The notes under the pieces are model-generated. The model did not search any database and had not been told where the DNA came from. It worked only from the letters and a program-made list of their open reading frames with translations. The translations under genes and the position numbers were made by a program. Shown here one piece after another: positions 9,896 to 19,773 of a DNA stretch of 64,000 bases (position 1 is the first letter of the stretch; each line of letters begins with the position of its first letter). This DNA is from Daldinia sp. FL1419 (lineage: Eukaryota; Ascomycota; Sordariomycetes; Xylariales; Hypoxylaceae), in contig MU623478.1 of the NCBI GenBank assembly GCA_025201765.1, positions 1 to 64,000 of the forward strand, read 5' to 3'.

Positions 9896-11674
9896 ATGGC
9901 CGAGAACCACGGCGTGCACCCTCCTAACGGACCCCACGGAGCCCAGGGGAACGTGCCCCCCGAGGGATTAGGTGGCCGTCCGGTAGGACAGCCTCAAGCA
10001 TCCGTCATGCATCAACAAGCGGCCCCGCCCCGTGCTGCGGTATTAGCAGACCTGGCTAGGGGCCCATCTGTTAAGATTTCCGACGTAAGCCGCGGTCTTA
10101 TGACCGTCGATGACATGAGAGAAGAACTTGCCGAGTATCTCTTGTTCCGATTTGAGAAATACCCAGCGAAAAGCCGGTATGATGACGAAGGACGGTTGCA
10201 AGTCCCTACTTGGGATAAAGCAATCAGGTCTCGGGTTCAAGGCATGTCGACTGGAGAGATAAAGCGGAGAATCCAGTATCTAAGTAGAAAGACTCGCACG
10301 CCTACTGACAAGCTGAGATCCCTAAGCCCTGCACTCCAACGACAAATCGATGAAGCAACAAATGAGCTCACATTCCAAAATCCAGACCCAATAAACTATC
10401 GTTGGGTGCTTGTACAACTAGATCATCAACTCGTGGAGGTCGATCCATATGTTCTCGTGGCTGGAGGGAATCATCCGCAAACTCGAAGGCGTCACGACGT
10501 ACCTAAGAGGCGAGTGCTACAGCATACAGGGAGGAGTAAACCAAAATCTTATAGGAGAGTTTCGCTGACTACATACTTCAAGCGGGTGCCTAAAGCGGAG
10601 GCTGATATACCTGCTTTGTATGATGCGAAGAAAAGGATGCACCTTTCACAAAACAACCACATCACCCATCCGCAGTCGCAGGTACAGCCGAAGCAGCCTC
10701 CACAGCAAGGTATGGGCCTCCGTGCACCTCCGGTAGGACCTGATCCCACAGAGGGGAAACCGCCATCCGGACCGAATGGGACTCGTCTGCAACCGATCCC
10801 ACCGCGTCCTAACGGGCCAGGGGCGGGACCAAGACCGGGGATCGTTGGTCCTCCTATGAATAATACCACGGTTAGCAGCGGGGGAGTAGGGAAAGCTGCT
10901 GGTATAAAGCACAGCAGAGTTCAGAGTGACTCAGACTACTCCGATTGCTTGTTATCGGATGGATCATTTGATAGTCAGATAACTCCGGACACTTCGTACT
11001 CGTCCGAATCTCTAAACAGAGGCAGACATCGGGAACAAGCATACGATAAAGATCGAGTACCGATCCGAAACCTAAATAGACAGCACAACGAGAATATGCT
11101 CAATCGCGACTCACCTAAATATCACTTGAAACATAATCATTTTGTTAATAGAAACGGGATCAGGATACCGTTTACATCGGAGATCCTTCCCCGGATGATG
11201 CCCTCCATCGATATTGATAAAGCTACAGATGATGCTTACCTCGCCGGGGTCCTTCGTGGGAGAAACGAGGCTCGGATGGTACAGCAGCGAGCACGCCGCG
11301 AAGCTTGGTACTCGAAGCCTAGCCCGCGCATCGTCTCGAGAGCAAGATCACCAACTCCCCCGTACAGAAGGCGCATATCTACTTCTAACCGACGAGAGGA
11401 TATCGATGATGAGATACCGCGTCTTGACCGCCTGTCTCTCGACGACGAAGATGAATATGACGCAGTACTGCGCCAGGTGGGTAGCCGTCGACGAAGGGGA
11501 TTTGAAGTTTTGATCCAGGACCGAGGTGGATCAACAATGGGAGAGGATCCATTCGACCGAGAGAGGCCATCGTACTCGAGGCACGACGATAGACAGTATG
11601 AAGATTCTTATCTTACGGATGGTTCTGATAGTGGATTTAGTTTGCCACGAAGGAGGAGGCGCGTTTACTACTGA
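9896..11674 (+). CDS. Orphan 592-aa protein, largely disordered
   Basis: A single uninterrupted frame of 592 aa starts at an ATG in a good context and ends in an Arg-rich tail. Residues 1-60 are Pro/Gly/Gln-rich. About residues 60-235 look folded, with helix-like charged stretches (VDDMREELAEYLLFRFEKYP; GEIKRRIQYLSRKTRTPTDK). Residues 240-340 are Pro/Gly/Gln-rich again. The C-terminal 250 residues are Ser/Arg/Asp-rich with RARSPTPPYRRR-type segments, like many RNA-associated or nuclear proteins. No signal peptide, membrane segment or catalytic motif is visible. I do not recognise the family. The length of the frame and its sharp contrast with other frames make it a real gene. A nuclear role is only inferred from composition. 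Confidence 0.75.
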   Translation: MAENHGVHPPNGPHGAQGNVPPEGLGGRPVGQPQASVMHQQAAPPRAAVLADLARGPSVKISDVSRGLMTVDDMREELAEYLLFRFEKYPAKSRYDDEGRLQVPTWDKAIRSRVQGMSTGEIKRRIQYLSRKTRTPTDKLRSLSPALQRQIDEATNELTFQNPDPINYRWVLVQLDHQLVEVDPYVLVAGGNHPQTRRRHDVPKRRVLQHTGRSKPKSYRRVSLTTYFKRVPKAEADIPALYDAKKRMHLSQNNHITHPQSQVQPKQPPQQGMGLRAPPVGPDPTEGKPPSGPNGTRLQPIPPRPNGPGAGPRPGIVGPPMNNTTVSSGGVGKAAGIKHSRVQSDSDYSDCLLSDGSFDSQITPDTSYSSESLNRGRHREQAYDKDRVPIRNLNRQHNENMLNRDSPKYHLKHNHFVNRNGIRIPFTSEILPRMMPSIDIDKATDDAYLAGVLRGRNEARMVQQRARREAWYSKPSPRIVSRARSPTPPYRRRISTSNRREDIDDEIPRLDRLSLDDEDEYDAVLRQVGSRRRRGFEVLIQDRGGSTMGEDPFDRERPSYSRHDDRQYEDSYLTDGSDSGFSLPRRRRRVYY

Positions 11675-12305
11675 GTTGTTGCTCTACGCTTCTTTCCTCT
11701 TTATTTGTAATTATCATATTATGCTAGCTTCCATCTCAAATGTCGACTTATAAAAATGAGAACGATGCAACTTCTAGGTAATGAATAAATTTACGTTTAA
11801 TTAGTAGATATCAACTAGCGGCGTTTGTACCTTGGATACACAGTACTGTATTGTACAGTACATAGGTACTCTATGGAGGACCCGTTGGGGAGGTTGAGCG
11901 TATACTGTACGGAACTAAATATGTCATATATGCCATTGTCTTGCGTACTTGGTACTTGGCTAGCGCGGATGAGCGATTTCGTAGTGACGATATCTAGCGG
12001 GGTTTATGCTTTCACAAGCTTCTCTCATGGGTTACTTTCAGGTACGTACATTGTAACATAGGTACATACGCAAATAACACCCCGCCTTGGCCGCCTATGG
12101 AAAGTGGGCTGTACCTATGAGATGGAATTAAGCATCAAAATCACCCGTTTTCACTTCGCTTTGATGTTCCGAAGCTTCTCCTCCCTCTTCCGCGTTATTT
12201 TCTAATTACTTACTCTCTTCATATCAATCATTCTTCCTTCCCAAGACTTTTAGTTTGAGAATATCTTATCAACCTATCTAAGCTTCAAGTATCTCATTAT
12301 TCAAC
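11675..12305. other. Intergenic, promoter of triosephosphate isomerase
   Basis: Contains the 3' end of the orphan gene and the upstream region of the TPI gene. A pyrimidine-rich stretch (about 12150-12300) precedes the start codon, as is common for highly expressed fungal housekeeping genes. No other gene is seen. Confidence 0.5.
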
Positions 12306-13327
12306 ATGGCGCGCAAGTTCTTCGTCGGCGGCAACTTCAAGATGTAGGACCCCTCCATACGTTTCTACATATACATTACATATATGCATCTTCGAGAGAG
12401 AATAGCCGATATTGCCCGGCAGGGGGGTGTTGAACAAGAGTATAGAAGCTGATACGAATTGGCAACTAATATAGGAATGGGACCATCTCGTCCATCAAGG
12501 AGATTGTCGACAACCTAAACAAAGCTCAGTTAGACCCCAACACTGGTGAGATAACAATGCGCCCCCTCTTCTTCTATCTGCCATGGCAATAATAGTACGG
12601 CTTTACTTATTATGTCTTCCGATTTTTAGAGGTCGTCATAGCTCCTCCGGCCCTTTACCTCCTTCTCGTTCGCGAGCACGCAAAGAAGGAAATCGGCGTC
12701 GCTGCACAGAACGTCTATGACAAACCAAACGGCGCCTTCACCGGTGAGATCTCGGTCCACCAACTAAAGGACAGCGGTATCGACTGGACTATCCTTGGTC
12801 ACTCTGAACGACGTACTATCCTAGCCGAGAGCGACGAGGTTGTTGCTTCCAAGACCAAGTACGCTACCGAGAACGGCGTCAGCGTCATCTGGTGCTGCGG
12901 AGAGTCTCTAGAGCAGCGAGAAGCTGGCAAGACTCTCGAAGTCATCGCAGCTCAACTGGCTGCCTTAAAGTCACAGATCTCGGATTGGAGCAAGATCGTC
13001 ATTGCTTACGAGCCTATCTGGGCCATTGGCACCGGCAAGGTTGCTACAACCCAGCAGGCCCAGGAGGTGCACGCCTCCATCCGCGAGTGGCTAGCCAAAG
13101 AGGTAAGCCAGAAGGTTGCTGACGAAACCCGAATTCTATACGGTGGCAGTGTCAGCGAGAAGAACTGCAAAGACCTCAGCAAAGAGAAGGATATCGACGG
13201 TTTCCTCGTCGGCGGTGCCAGTCTCAAGCCTGCATGTAAGTCTACTACTATAGCTGCCGCTTATTATTGTACCATTGGACTAGGCTAACTAATTGCAGTC
13301 GTCGACATTATTAACAGCAAGGCGTAA
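12306..13327 (+). CDS. tpiA: Triosephosphate isomerase
   Basis: Four exons, 12306..12343, 12475..12545, 12630..13235 and 13299..13327, give 247 aa, the normal length. The enzyme interconverts dihydroxyacetone phosphate and glyceraldehyde-3-phosphate in cytosolic glycolysis. Landmarks are GGNFKM with Lys12, the electrophile His94 in LGHSERR, the catalytic base Glu164 in AYEPIWAIGTGK, the phosphate-gripping loop that follows it, and YGGSVS near residue 208. All introns are GT...AG and the four exons join without a frame break. The first exon is only 38 nt and the last 29 nt. The gene converges with mL43. Product identity is secure; the symbol follows common fungal usage. Confidence 0.97.
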
Positions 13328-13672
13328 ACGGGCGGAAATTCGGGGTACTAGGAGGAAGCTACCTCTAATAAGAGGTATGATGAGTAGACATCAAAGTTCA
13401 TACACGGACTATAAATCCAAGGCTACGGCCTCTCCTCGCTATCCAATCCAACGTCGTAGTAAAATAAAAGGATTAATCCTAGAGTTGGAAAGTCCCTCAG
13501 AACAGTCTCTTGAGTGAATTTGTTGTGATTTTGTTCATAAAATTGCCTCGGGCTTCAGGCCTAAGACTGGTGATATATGCGCCTTTAACTATGTTATACA
13601 CTTATACACTTTGCCCAAATGTAGTCATACAAGGGCAACCAGATTCCAAGTCGTTCTCCATAGTAGATTTCG
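13328..13672. other. Convergent spacer TPI / mL43
   Basis: 345 bp between two gene 3' ends, presumably both 3' UTRs. Nothing else is seen. Confidence 0.5.
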
Positions 13673-14221
13673 TTATACCGGCATACCTGTGCCGTGATAA
13701 GGACTCCATATTCCTCTAACACTAGCGTTGATACTCGTAACCGGCTTGTTGACCTTCTTCACCTTCTCACCACTTGCGTCTCGTAGTATTTCCAACTTCT
13801 TTAGTATTTGGAGCGAATCCAGATTCTTGACGCAGATTGACTTTTGCTTGCCGTTAATGTAGTGACCGATAAGTACGGGGTGTTTTCGCGGCCGAGGGGA
13901 AACGGCGAATTCGATCTGGGGGTGAGTGGAGGCGAATTTGGCGAGCTGGGATTTGATGAAGGAGCTTTTGAAGAAGAAGCAGAGTTAGAGTTAGGCGTCC
14001 TCGAGTATAGCAGTTAAAGCAGGACTGGTCTCACTTCATTCCTCTAGAACTTCCGGAATAGTCGCAATAGTGAACGTCTATTTTCTTGCATTGCAAGATG
14101 AAGGCACCGAGGCCATTCTAATATCGTGTTAGCGATTTCCTCCAAATATGATAGCAGTTATTTTGTAATGAACGTTTATTACCTGACCGACGGAAACCTT
14201 CTCCAAAGCCCGGATCGTCAT
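13673..14221 (-). CDS. MRPL51: Mitochondrial large-subunit ribosomal protein mL43
   Basis: Complement of join(13673..13964, 14035..14117, 14183..14221), 137 aa, similar to the 140-aa yeast Mrpl51. The frame reads MTIRALEKVSVGQ, then NGLGAFILQCKKIDVHYCDY and GSSRGM, then PQIEFAVSPRPRKHPVLIGH and YINGKQKSICVKNL, ending near SVRGIWSPYHG. These are the hallmarks of the mL43 (L51/S25/CI-B8 thioredoxin-like) family: the N-terminal NG-GAF segment, the C-x-G-SSRGM turn, and the HPVL/NG--K core. It is a component of the mitochondrial ribosome large subunit. The three exons are too short to appear as long open frames, but both introns (65 and 70 nt) join in frame. The gene is divergent from U1-70K. Confidence 0.92.
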
Positions 14222-14811
14222 GGTTGCGCCTTTGGAAATTGGGGACGACGACAAGGTCTTCTATCGTTCACCTGTGAAATTTTACCTTTACCGTAAAAAA
14301 TAACTAATAAGAGGTACCTCTCAGTTAGGTACTGGGGGCTATGCGCTAGACCAGATACGGTATAGACGTATTTTGGCGGTACATACAGTCACCGCCTGTA
14401 CACTCAGGAATTCCGAGTACACTTTAGTAAATAAAAGCTGCTATTTGATCTGGGAATATTTCGGCTAAAGTCTATCTAGGTATTAGCATTTCCTACATTA
14501 GGTGCGTGGATGGAATGGAACGGCCTAACCTAATGGAACAGTAAGAAGGGTACTTGGGTACTTTGAATATTAATTAGTCCAGTCGAAATTTAGATGGAGC
14601 ATTGGAGCTTCCAAGCAATTTCCTCGACTTCTTCCCCCAACGACGCGAAACAATTAACTTCACTCTTTTTTTATTCTTTCATCCATCATTGAAAGACTGT
14701 GTCTATTCTCGAGCAACCCCTTGTTTCGCCATTTCGCATTTAAGTTTCTGATTTAAATTATCCTTGTAAAATTATCATATCTCTTTTCATAATTTTAACA
14801 ACGACGCGACA
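14222..14811. promoter_or_regulatory. Shared divergent promoter region mL43 / U1-70K
   Basis: 590 bp between two start codons that point away from each other. It must hold both promoters. A T/C-rich leader precedes the U1-70K ATG (about 14660-14800). No discrete factor site can be named with confidence. Confidence 0.45.
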
Positions 14812-16298
14812 ATGACGGACAAGCTTCCTCCAAATCTTCTCGCTCTTTTCGCGCCGCGGCCACCTTTGCGATGGGTGCCTGCTCCGGATTTCCCACCCGA
14901 ACAACGAAGAACGCATAATATCACCGGTGTCGCCAACTATCTTCCCGCTCTTAACACCTATAAGGATAACGATGGATACAAACCCACCGAGAGTTGGCTA
15001 CAGATGCGCGACAGGAAAAAGCTAGAAAAGAAAGCTCAGCAAGAGAGGATATTGACCGAGGGTCCCCTGAATTGTTCGTGCCTCACCTCTTTGAATTCCA
15101 TCAAATTTTGTCTGAATACTAATATAATTGGATTCTAGATAAGCCTAACGAGGATCCCAACATCCGTGGTGACCCGTTCAAGACCTTAATCGTCGCGCGA
15201 TTGAGTTATGACGCCACTGAGCACGACCTTGAGAAGGAATTCGGGCGCTTTGGACCTGTTGAACGTGTACGTTAACAATCCCCTACCCCTGCGATTCCTA
15301 CTTCGCTATCTTCTATTCTCTTACTAATTTTTGTAGATTCGTATCGTCACTGATACCCATGCCCATGAGAGACCAAATAAGAAGAAGAAGCCCCATCGCG
15401 GATATGCTTTTGTTGTTTTTGAACGTGAGAAAGACATGAGAGGTAATACTACCATTAACATTTCCCTTGGATCCGGTTCTGCTTAATCCCCATGTCTCTC
15501 ACATGAGATTTGGCCCTCAAGCTTGCCTATCTCCTCCCTCCCCCTTTAAGCTTTCTTTTTGTCTCCACGAGGTATAAATATTTGGTAAGGCTTTACTGAC
15601 AAACGCGCCTTGCTGCGCACGTGTGACTAGCTGCTCTAGATGGTTGCGATGGCATTCGCATTAAGGACCGCCGAATTAAGGTAGACGTCGAACGAGGCCG
15701 AACAGTTAAGGGCTGGAAACCTCGTCGGTTTGGCGGTGGCCTGGGCGGCCGAGGATATTCCAAGGCAGCGCCTCCCCAACCCCGCGGACCCGGATTTGGT
15801 GCCGGCTTCGGCGGCCGCGACGGTTTCCGCGGAGGTTTCCAAGGCCGTGGAAGAGGAGGTGGGTTTGGAGCTGGTCGTGACCGCGGCTTCCGAGGTGGAG
15901 GGAGTGGTGGCGGTGGCGGTGGCGGCGGCGATTTAGGCCCTGGCCGTGATCGTGGTTTCGGTTCGCAGAATGGCTATAACCCGCCTCCTAACGCGCCGGC
16001 CGGCCCTAACCACGGCGGACGTCGTGGATTCGGCGGAGGTGATCGGGACCGTGGTGGCCCAAGCGGACCAGGTGGTGGGTATGACTCGCGCAACGGCAGT
16101 CGCTCATATGATGATAGATCAGGCGGACATCGTGACGGAGGCAGATTCGGCGACCGTGACCGCCGAAGCGGCGCTAATTTCGAGCCGGTTCGTGGCGGAC
16201 GAGAGTATCGCGACTACGACCGGTCGAGAGACGACGACAGCCGGAAACGGGGTTACGAAGGAACGTACGAGGATCCACGAAAACTACGACGCTACTAA
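14812..16298 (+). CDS. U1 snRNP 70 kDa protein (U1-70K)
   Basis: Four exons, 14812..15073, 15139..15266, 15337..15442 and 15631..16298, give 387 aa. The N-terminal U1-70K segment (LPPNLLALFAPRPPLRWVPA at residues 4-23, then an Arg/Lys/Glu helix) binds the U1 snRNP core. It is followed by KPNEDPNIRGDPFKTLIVAR and an RRM with RNP2 (LIVARL) and RNP1 (RGYAFVVF), which in this family binds U1 stem-loop I. The segment IKDRRIKVDVERGRTVKGWK is diagnostic. The C-terminal half is Gly/Arg/Asp-rich with RGG-like repeats. It acts in 5' splice-site recognition in the nucleus. The last intron has two usable acceptors 9 nt apart (exon at 15631 or 15640); the first restores MRAALDGCDGIRI, as expected. The exon 1 donor (GTTCGT at 15074) is weaker but gives the expected junction. 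Confidence 0.93.
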
Positions 16299-17257
16299 GC
16301 CGATCTTATCGAGACAAGAACTATTTGTCTTGGTGGGTATCTCTTGTTTCCCGTACTTTTTTGCATCCTTGCAGAGCGTCTCGACCTTTCCTTCTGCCTT
16401 TAGCCACCAAGGGTAAGCAAGGGTAAGATGGTTATGAAAGCTACCGAATGAACGACAGCTACTTGATACCAGACGACGACTAGTCAAAAGGTAAAGAAAG
16501 CAGACAAGACGCCAAAATGATGCGCGGCCAGCCAGATTCGGTTCGAAACCATATTCTACCCCCTATCGAGCAGTGGCTCACCTTGATTGCCCCCCATTTA
16601 TCCTCTGGATCGCCACAGTCCTTATTGATACCAGAAATCGGCGAGGTAATACGTTCTTCTTTTTACACTTACATGTACTCTATGATGACCGTAGGGAAAT
16701 AATTGCAAGGTCTAGTTAAGTCGCAAGCAATAGATGGCGAGTAGCTTTTCTTTTCTCAGGTAAGGTCGGAGGTAAGAAACGACGGATATGCCTACTGACC
16801 GGGGACGAATAATTATCAAGTGGAAAGGGGGGAGGTATTGGATGGAAGTAAAAAAAAGTAATGAGTTAACTCGTTTTACCCCCGTGAGCAATAGTAGCGT
16901 TTGCTTGACATGTTTCTCATGCATGAGGCACAGCATGGGATTGTAATGTAAGATAGTCACGACAGAGACAGAGCCATAGGACTGTTATCATCTTGGTTGA
17001 TGACAACTCGTATAATGCCTTTAGACCTAAGCAAGCCTGAGATACCAATGCGAAATGAGAAAATACATGTTGAAAGAAAAATGGAATTAATCATAAAAAA
17101 CCATTCCGGCCCCTCCCTTTCTTTTTGCCTCTGCCAAAAACGCCAGCAACCATGGTATCGCCGTAAATGCACATACGAGAATATATACGGGGAAGGGGGG
17201 GGTGAAACTACAGGAACATCGGACACAACACCAGTAACAGACGTCTCTTCCCCCTCC
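16299..17257. other. Convergent spacer U1-70K / Mrt4
   Basis: About 960 bp between two 3' ends. It presumably contains 3' UTRs. The short open frames on both strands are not convincing. A G-run lies near 17190-17200. Confidence 0.5.
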
Positions 17258-18107
17258 TTAATCACTTCCCTCGTCCTCGTCACCGTCCATGGCCTCTGGG
17301 TCGACGGCGGTGACTTCAGAGGTGGCAGCGCTCCAGTATGCGACAACCTTGATCCTGAACTCGCTAAGACAGACGCCGAAGAGCTTGAGAAGACGAGTCT
17401 GTCTGGAGTCGAGAACGTCGCCCTCACGACAGACAACATACCCGTCTTCTTCCTTTGCAGCAGCGTCGAGGGCCTCTTCCAAGACGACGCGACCCTTGAC
17501 CATACGAACGGGCATGCCCAGGCGACGCAGCTCGGGCTCGAGGGTATGGCCCAGCGGGACGTCGTGCTCGGCGGGGATTTCGCCGCCGGTAGCGTAGACC
17601 GTGCCGGGGGGTACGACGAAGGATCTAGGGGCCACGGCGCCGGCGCGCGCGAAGTCGACTTTGGCGTCGGCTAGGGATTCTAGGTAGGGGAGGAGTTGGG
17701 CGGGAGGGCGGTTGGTGAAGAGCAAGCCGACGGTGCCGCGCAGGTACGGGGTCAGCTTGTAGATGTTGTCGGCGTAGCTATCTTCCGGGCCGTGGCCGAG
17801 GGCGCGAGCCATGAGTTTTGTCTTGCCGAAGAAGAGGCTGTATCGCATGCATGCACACTCGTTAGACACCAGGGCAATTCTTCTCGATTAAAACCAGGAG
17901 ACGCAGAGGAGCTTACCGGCTGTCGGACAGTTCCTGCCTCACGTCTTTGAGATACGCGTTGCGCATGTTGTCGACGGCGAAGACGAAGCAGTGCTGGTAC
18001 TGGGGGACGCATTCGCGGATGTTTTCGAAGAGGCGCTCCTTGTTCTCGCGGGTCTTCTTGTTGACCTGCGTCAAGTGGACGACTTTGGAGCGTTTTGACT
18101 TGGGCAT
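17258..18107 (-). CDS. MRT4: Ribosome assembly factor Mrt4 (uL10 paralogue)
   Basis: Complement of join(17258..17837, 17917..18107), 256 aa. The sequence begins MPKSKRSKVVHLTQVNKKTR, continues through QELSDSR, and joins across a 79-nt intron to LFFGKTKLMARALG. This is the Mrt4/P0-like rRNA-binding domain. The second half (FTNRPPAQLLPYLESLAD, then FVVPPGTVYATGGEIPAEHD and PVRMVKGRVVL) is the inserted domain that P0/uL10 and Mrt4 share. There is no acidic P-stalk C-terminal tail of the EESDDDMGFGLFD type, which separates Mrt4 from uL10. It acts in the nucleolus and nucleus, holding the uL10 site on pre-60S particles until P0 exchange. The gene is divergent from Tim9. Confidence 0.94.
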
Positions 18108-18630
18108 TATGGCGGCTGATATGTATTTTTATTTTCCCCACGTTGTGGTAAAAGTCCAATTTGGGTTTGAATTGTATAACCGTCTTTGCTGTCCGAATAC
18201 TGAAATTCGGTGATTCCTGCGCAGAAAAAAAGAAATAAAAAAAAAGGGAAAATATGCTGAAGTTTCGCAAAATTCCTAATCGATAGGCGGGCGGTCTACC
18301 TTTTCCCCCCCGCCGCCGAAGCTTGGGACAGGGGTCTTTTTGCTGAACTGAAGGTACCTAACCTAGGTAGGCCAATCAGCGTCGGTCTTACTCAGATCCC
18401 GGACCCAAGGAAAAACCGATTTGGTCTTATCGATAACACGACCGACAACGATTTCTCGTAAGGAAATCCGGACTTTAAGTTTAGCTCTCGAAGCTCCAAG
18501 GAACCAAGTTTTCAAGCGTCACCTTTGATCGTACCAAGCTTACCTTTTGAGCTTCTTAGTAGTTGACACCAGAGCCTGCTGTTTCATCCCCTCTTTCGAA
18601 TTCGCCCTTTTTTTCTAAGCCACAGACGAT
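18108..18630. promoter_or_regulatory. Shared divergent promoter region Mrt4 / Tim9
   Basis: 523 bp separate the two start codons, so both promoters must lie here. It contains a C-rich patch near 18304-18320 and a copy of the ACCTAACCTAGGTAGG-type word at about 18355-18371. Confidence 0.45.
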
Positions 18631-19049
18631 ATGGACGGGTATGTCCGCCTCAAGCCGGAAGAAACTCCCCCACGAGGAGAATATAAAAAGAGCATGCAAC
18701 TAATAGATTTGCAATTGGCAGGTTAACGGCATCCGAGACGCGCGAGCTGGAGCAGCGCATGCAGAAGCAGCAGATGAAGGTCTTCTTTGGCGTACGTGGA
18801 CTCCGTGGCGATTATACCGTCGTATAGATACTGACGTCAGGTCCAAAACAGCTCTTCAGCAATCTAGTCGACCATTGCTTCATGTCCTGCATCGACGACT
18901 TCACTTCCAAGTCCCTGACCGGCCGCGAGTCCGGATGCGTCGCCCGCTGCGTCCAGAAGCACATGGCTCTATCCCAGCGCCTTAGCGAGCGCTTCCAGGA
19001 GCACAACGCCCAGATGACGCAGCAGCAGCAGCAGGGAAGTCTCCGATAA
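18631..19049 (+). CDS. TIM9: Mitochondrial import chaperone Tim9
   Basis: Three exons, 18631..18638, 18722..18791 and 18852..19049, give 91 aa. The first coding exon is only 8 nt (Met-Asp plus two bases of Gly). The protein reads MDGLTASETRELEQRMQKQQ, then FFGLFSNLVDHCFMSC and later GCVARC, giving the twin CX3C motif of small Tim chaperones. DDFTSKSLTGRESGCVARC is characteristic of Tim9. With Tim10 it forms the hexameric chaperone of the mitochondrial intermembrane space that escorts hydrophobic inner-membrane and beta-barrel precursors. The C-terminus is Gln-rich (five consecutive Gln), as in other fungal orthologues. All junctions keep the frame. Confidence 0.95.
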
Positions 19050-19773
19050 GTCTGTCGTTCTTGACAAGGACGCTCTTATTTCCCCTTTAAGGGTGGGCTG
19101 TACATTACGCTCCAAGCCTAAGGGGCTTTGGGGATATCTATCGAGGCTGGCCAGGACTAGACATTGCTGTCTACGTCTCACGTGAAATGACATAGAAAAC
19201 GCTAGGTTGGGTTATGTGATCTCGACCATGAATACGGAGGGGCGCTTTTGCTCATTGGTACGGGGGCTGAGGCTATTCCTAGCCTTGATGTATTAATAGG
19301 GACTATACAGAGGGTTCCCATCCGGGTTAATACCCTCGGCTCTAGAGTTGAGCCTTAAATACCACTGTTTCAACTCCGTCTATAAATGTTTGCGTACGTA
19401 ACAACGTAGCAGCCGATGAAGGAAGATGTTGAATCGATCGACAATGAGGGTATCTGTTAAGCCTCAGGGGGTTCATCAGACATGTAGATACAGATTATTC
19501 AGATTTATGACGCCTAAACTTACCGGTCATTAACGAAGTACAAGTGTAAACATGAGAGCAATAACGAAATAATGCTTGTAGAGAATGGAACTTTCCATGG
19601 CCATATCCCAGCCCGGAAGTACGAGAAAGTAATCGTTGAGTTGTATGAAATACTGCCGCCGACCTCATAAATCTTCAATTAGTTGGGCAAAAAAAAAAAA
19701 AAAAACCTGATAAAAAGAGAGAGCAAGCGCCGTTGATTCTAATTATCTGCCCGTATCCTACATGGTGTCGTGC
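19050..19773. other. Convergent spacer Tim9 / Nup192
   Basis: About 720 bp between two gene ends. It has a poly-A tract near 19688-19706, just downstream of the Nup192 stop on the other strand, and no gene. Confidence 0.5.
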
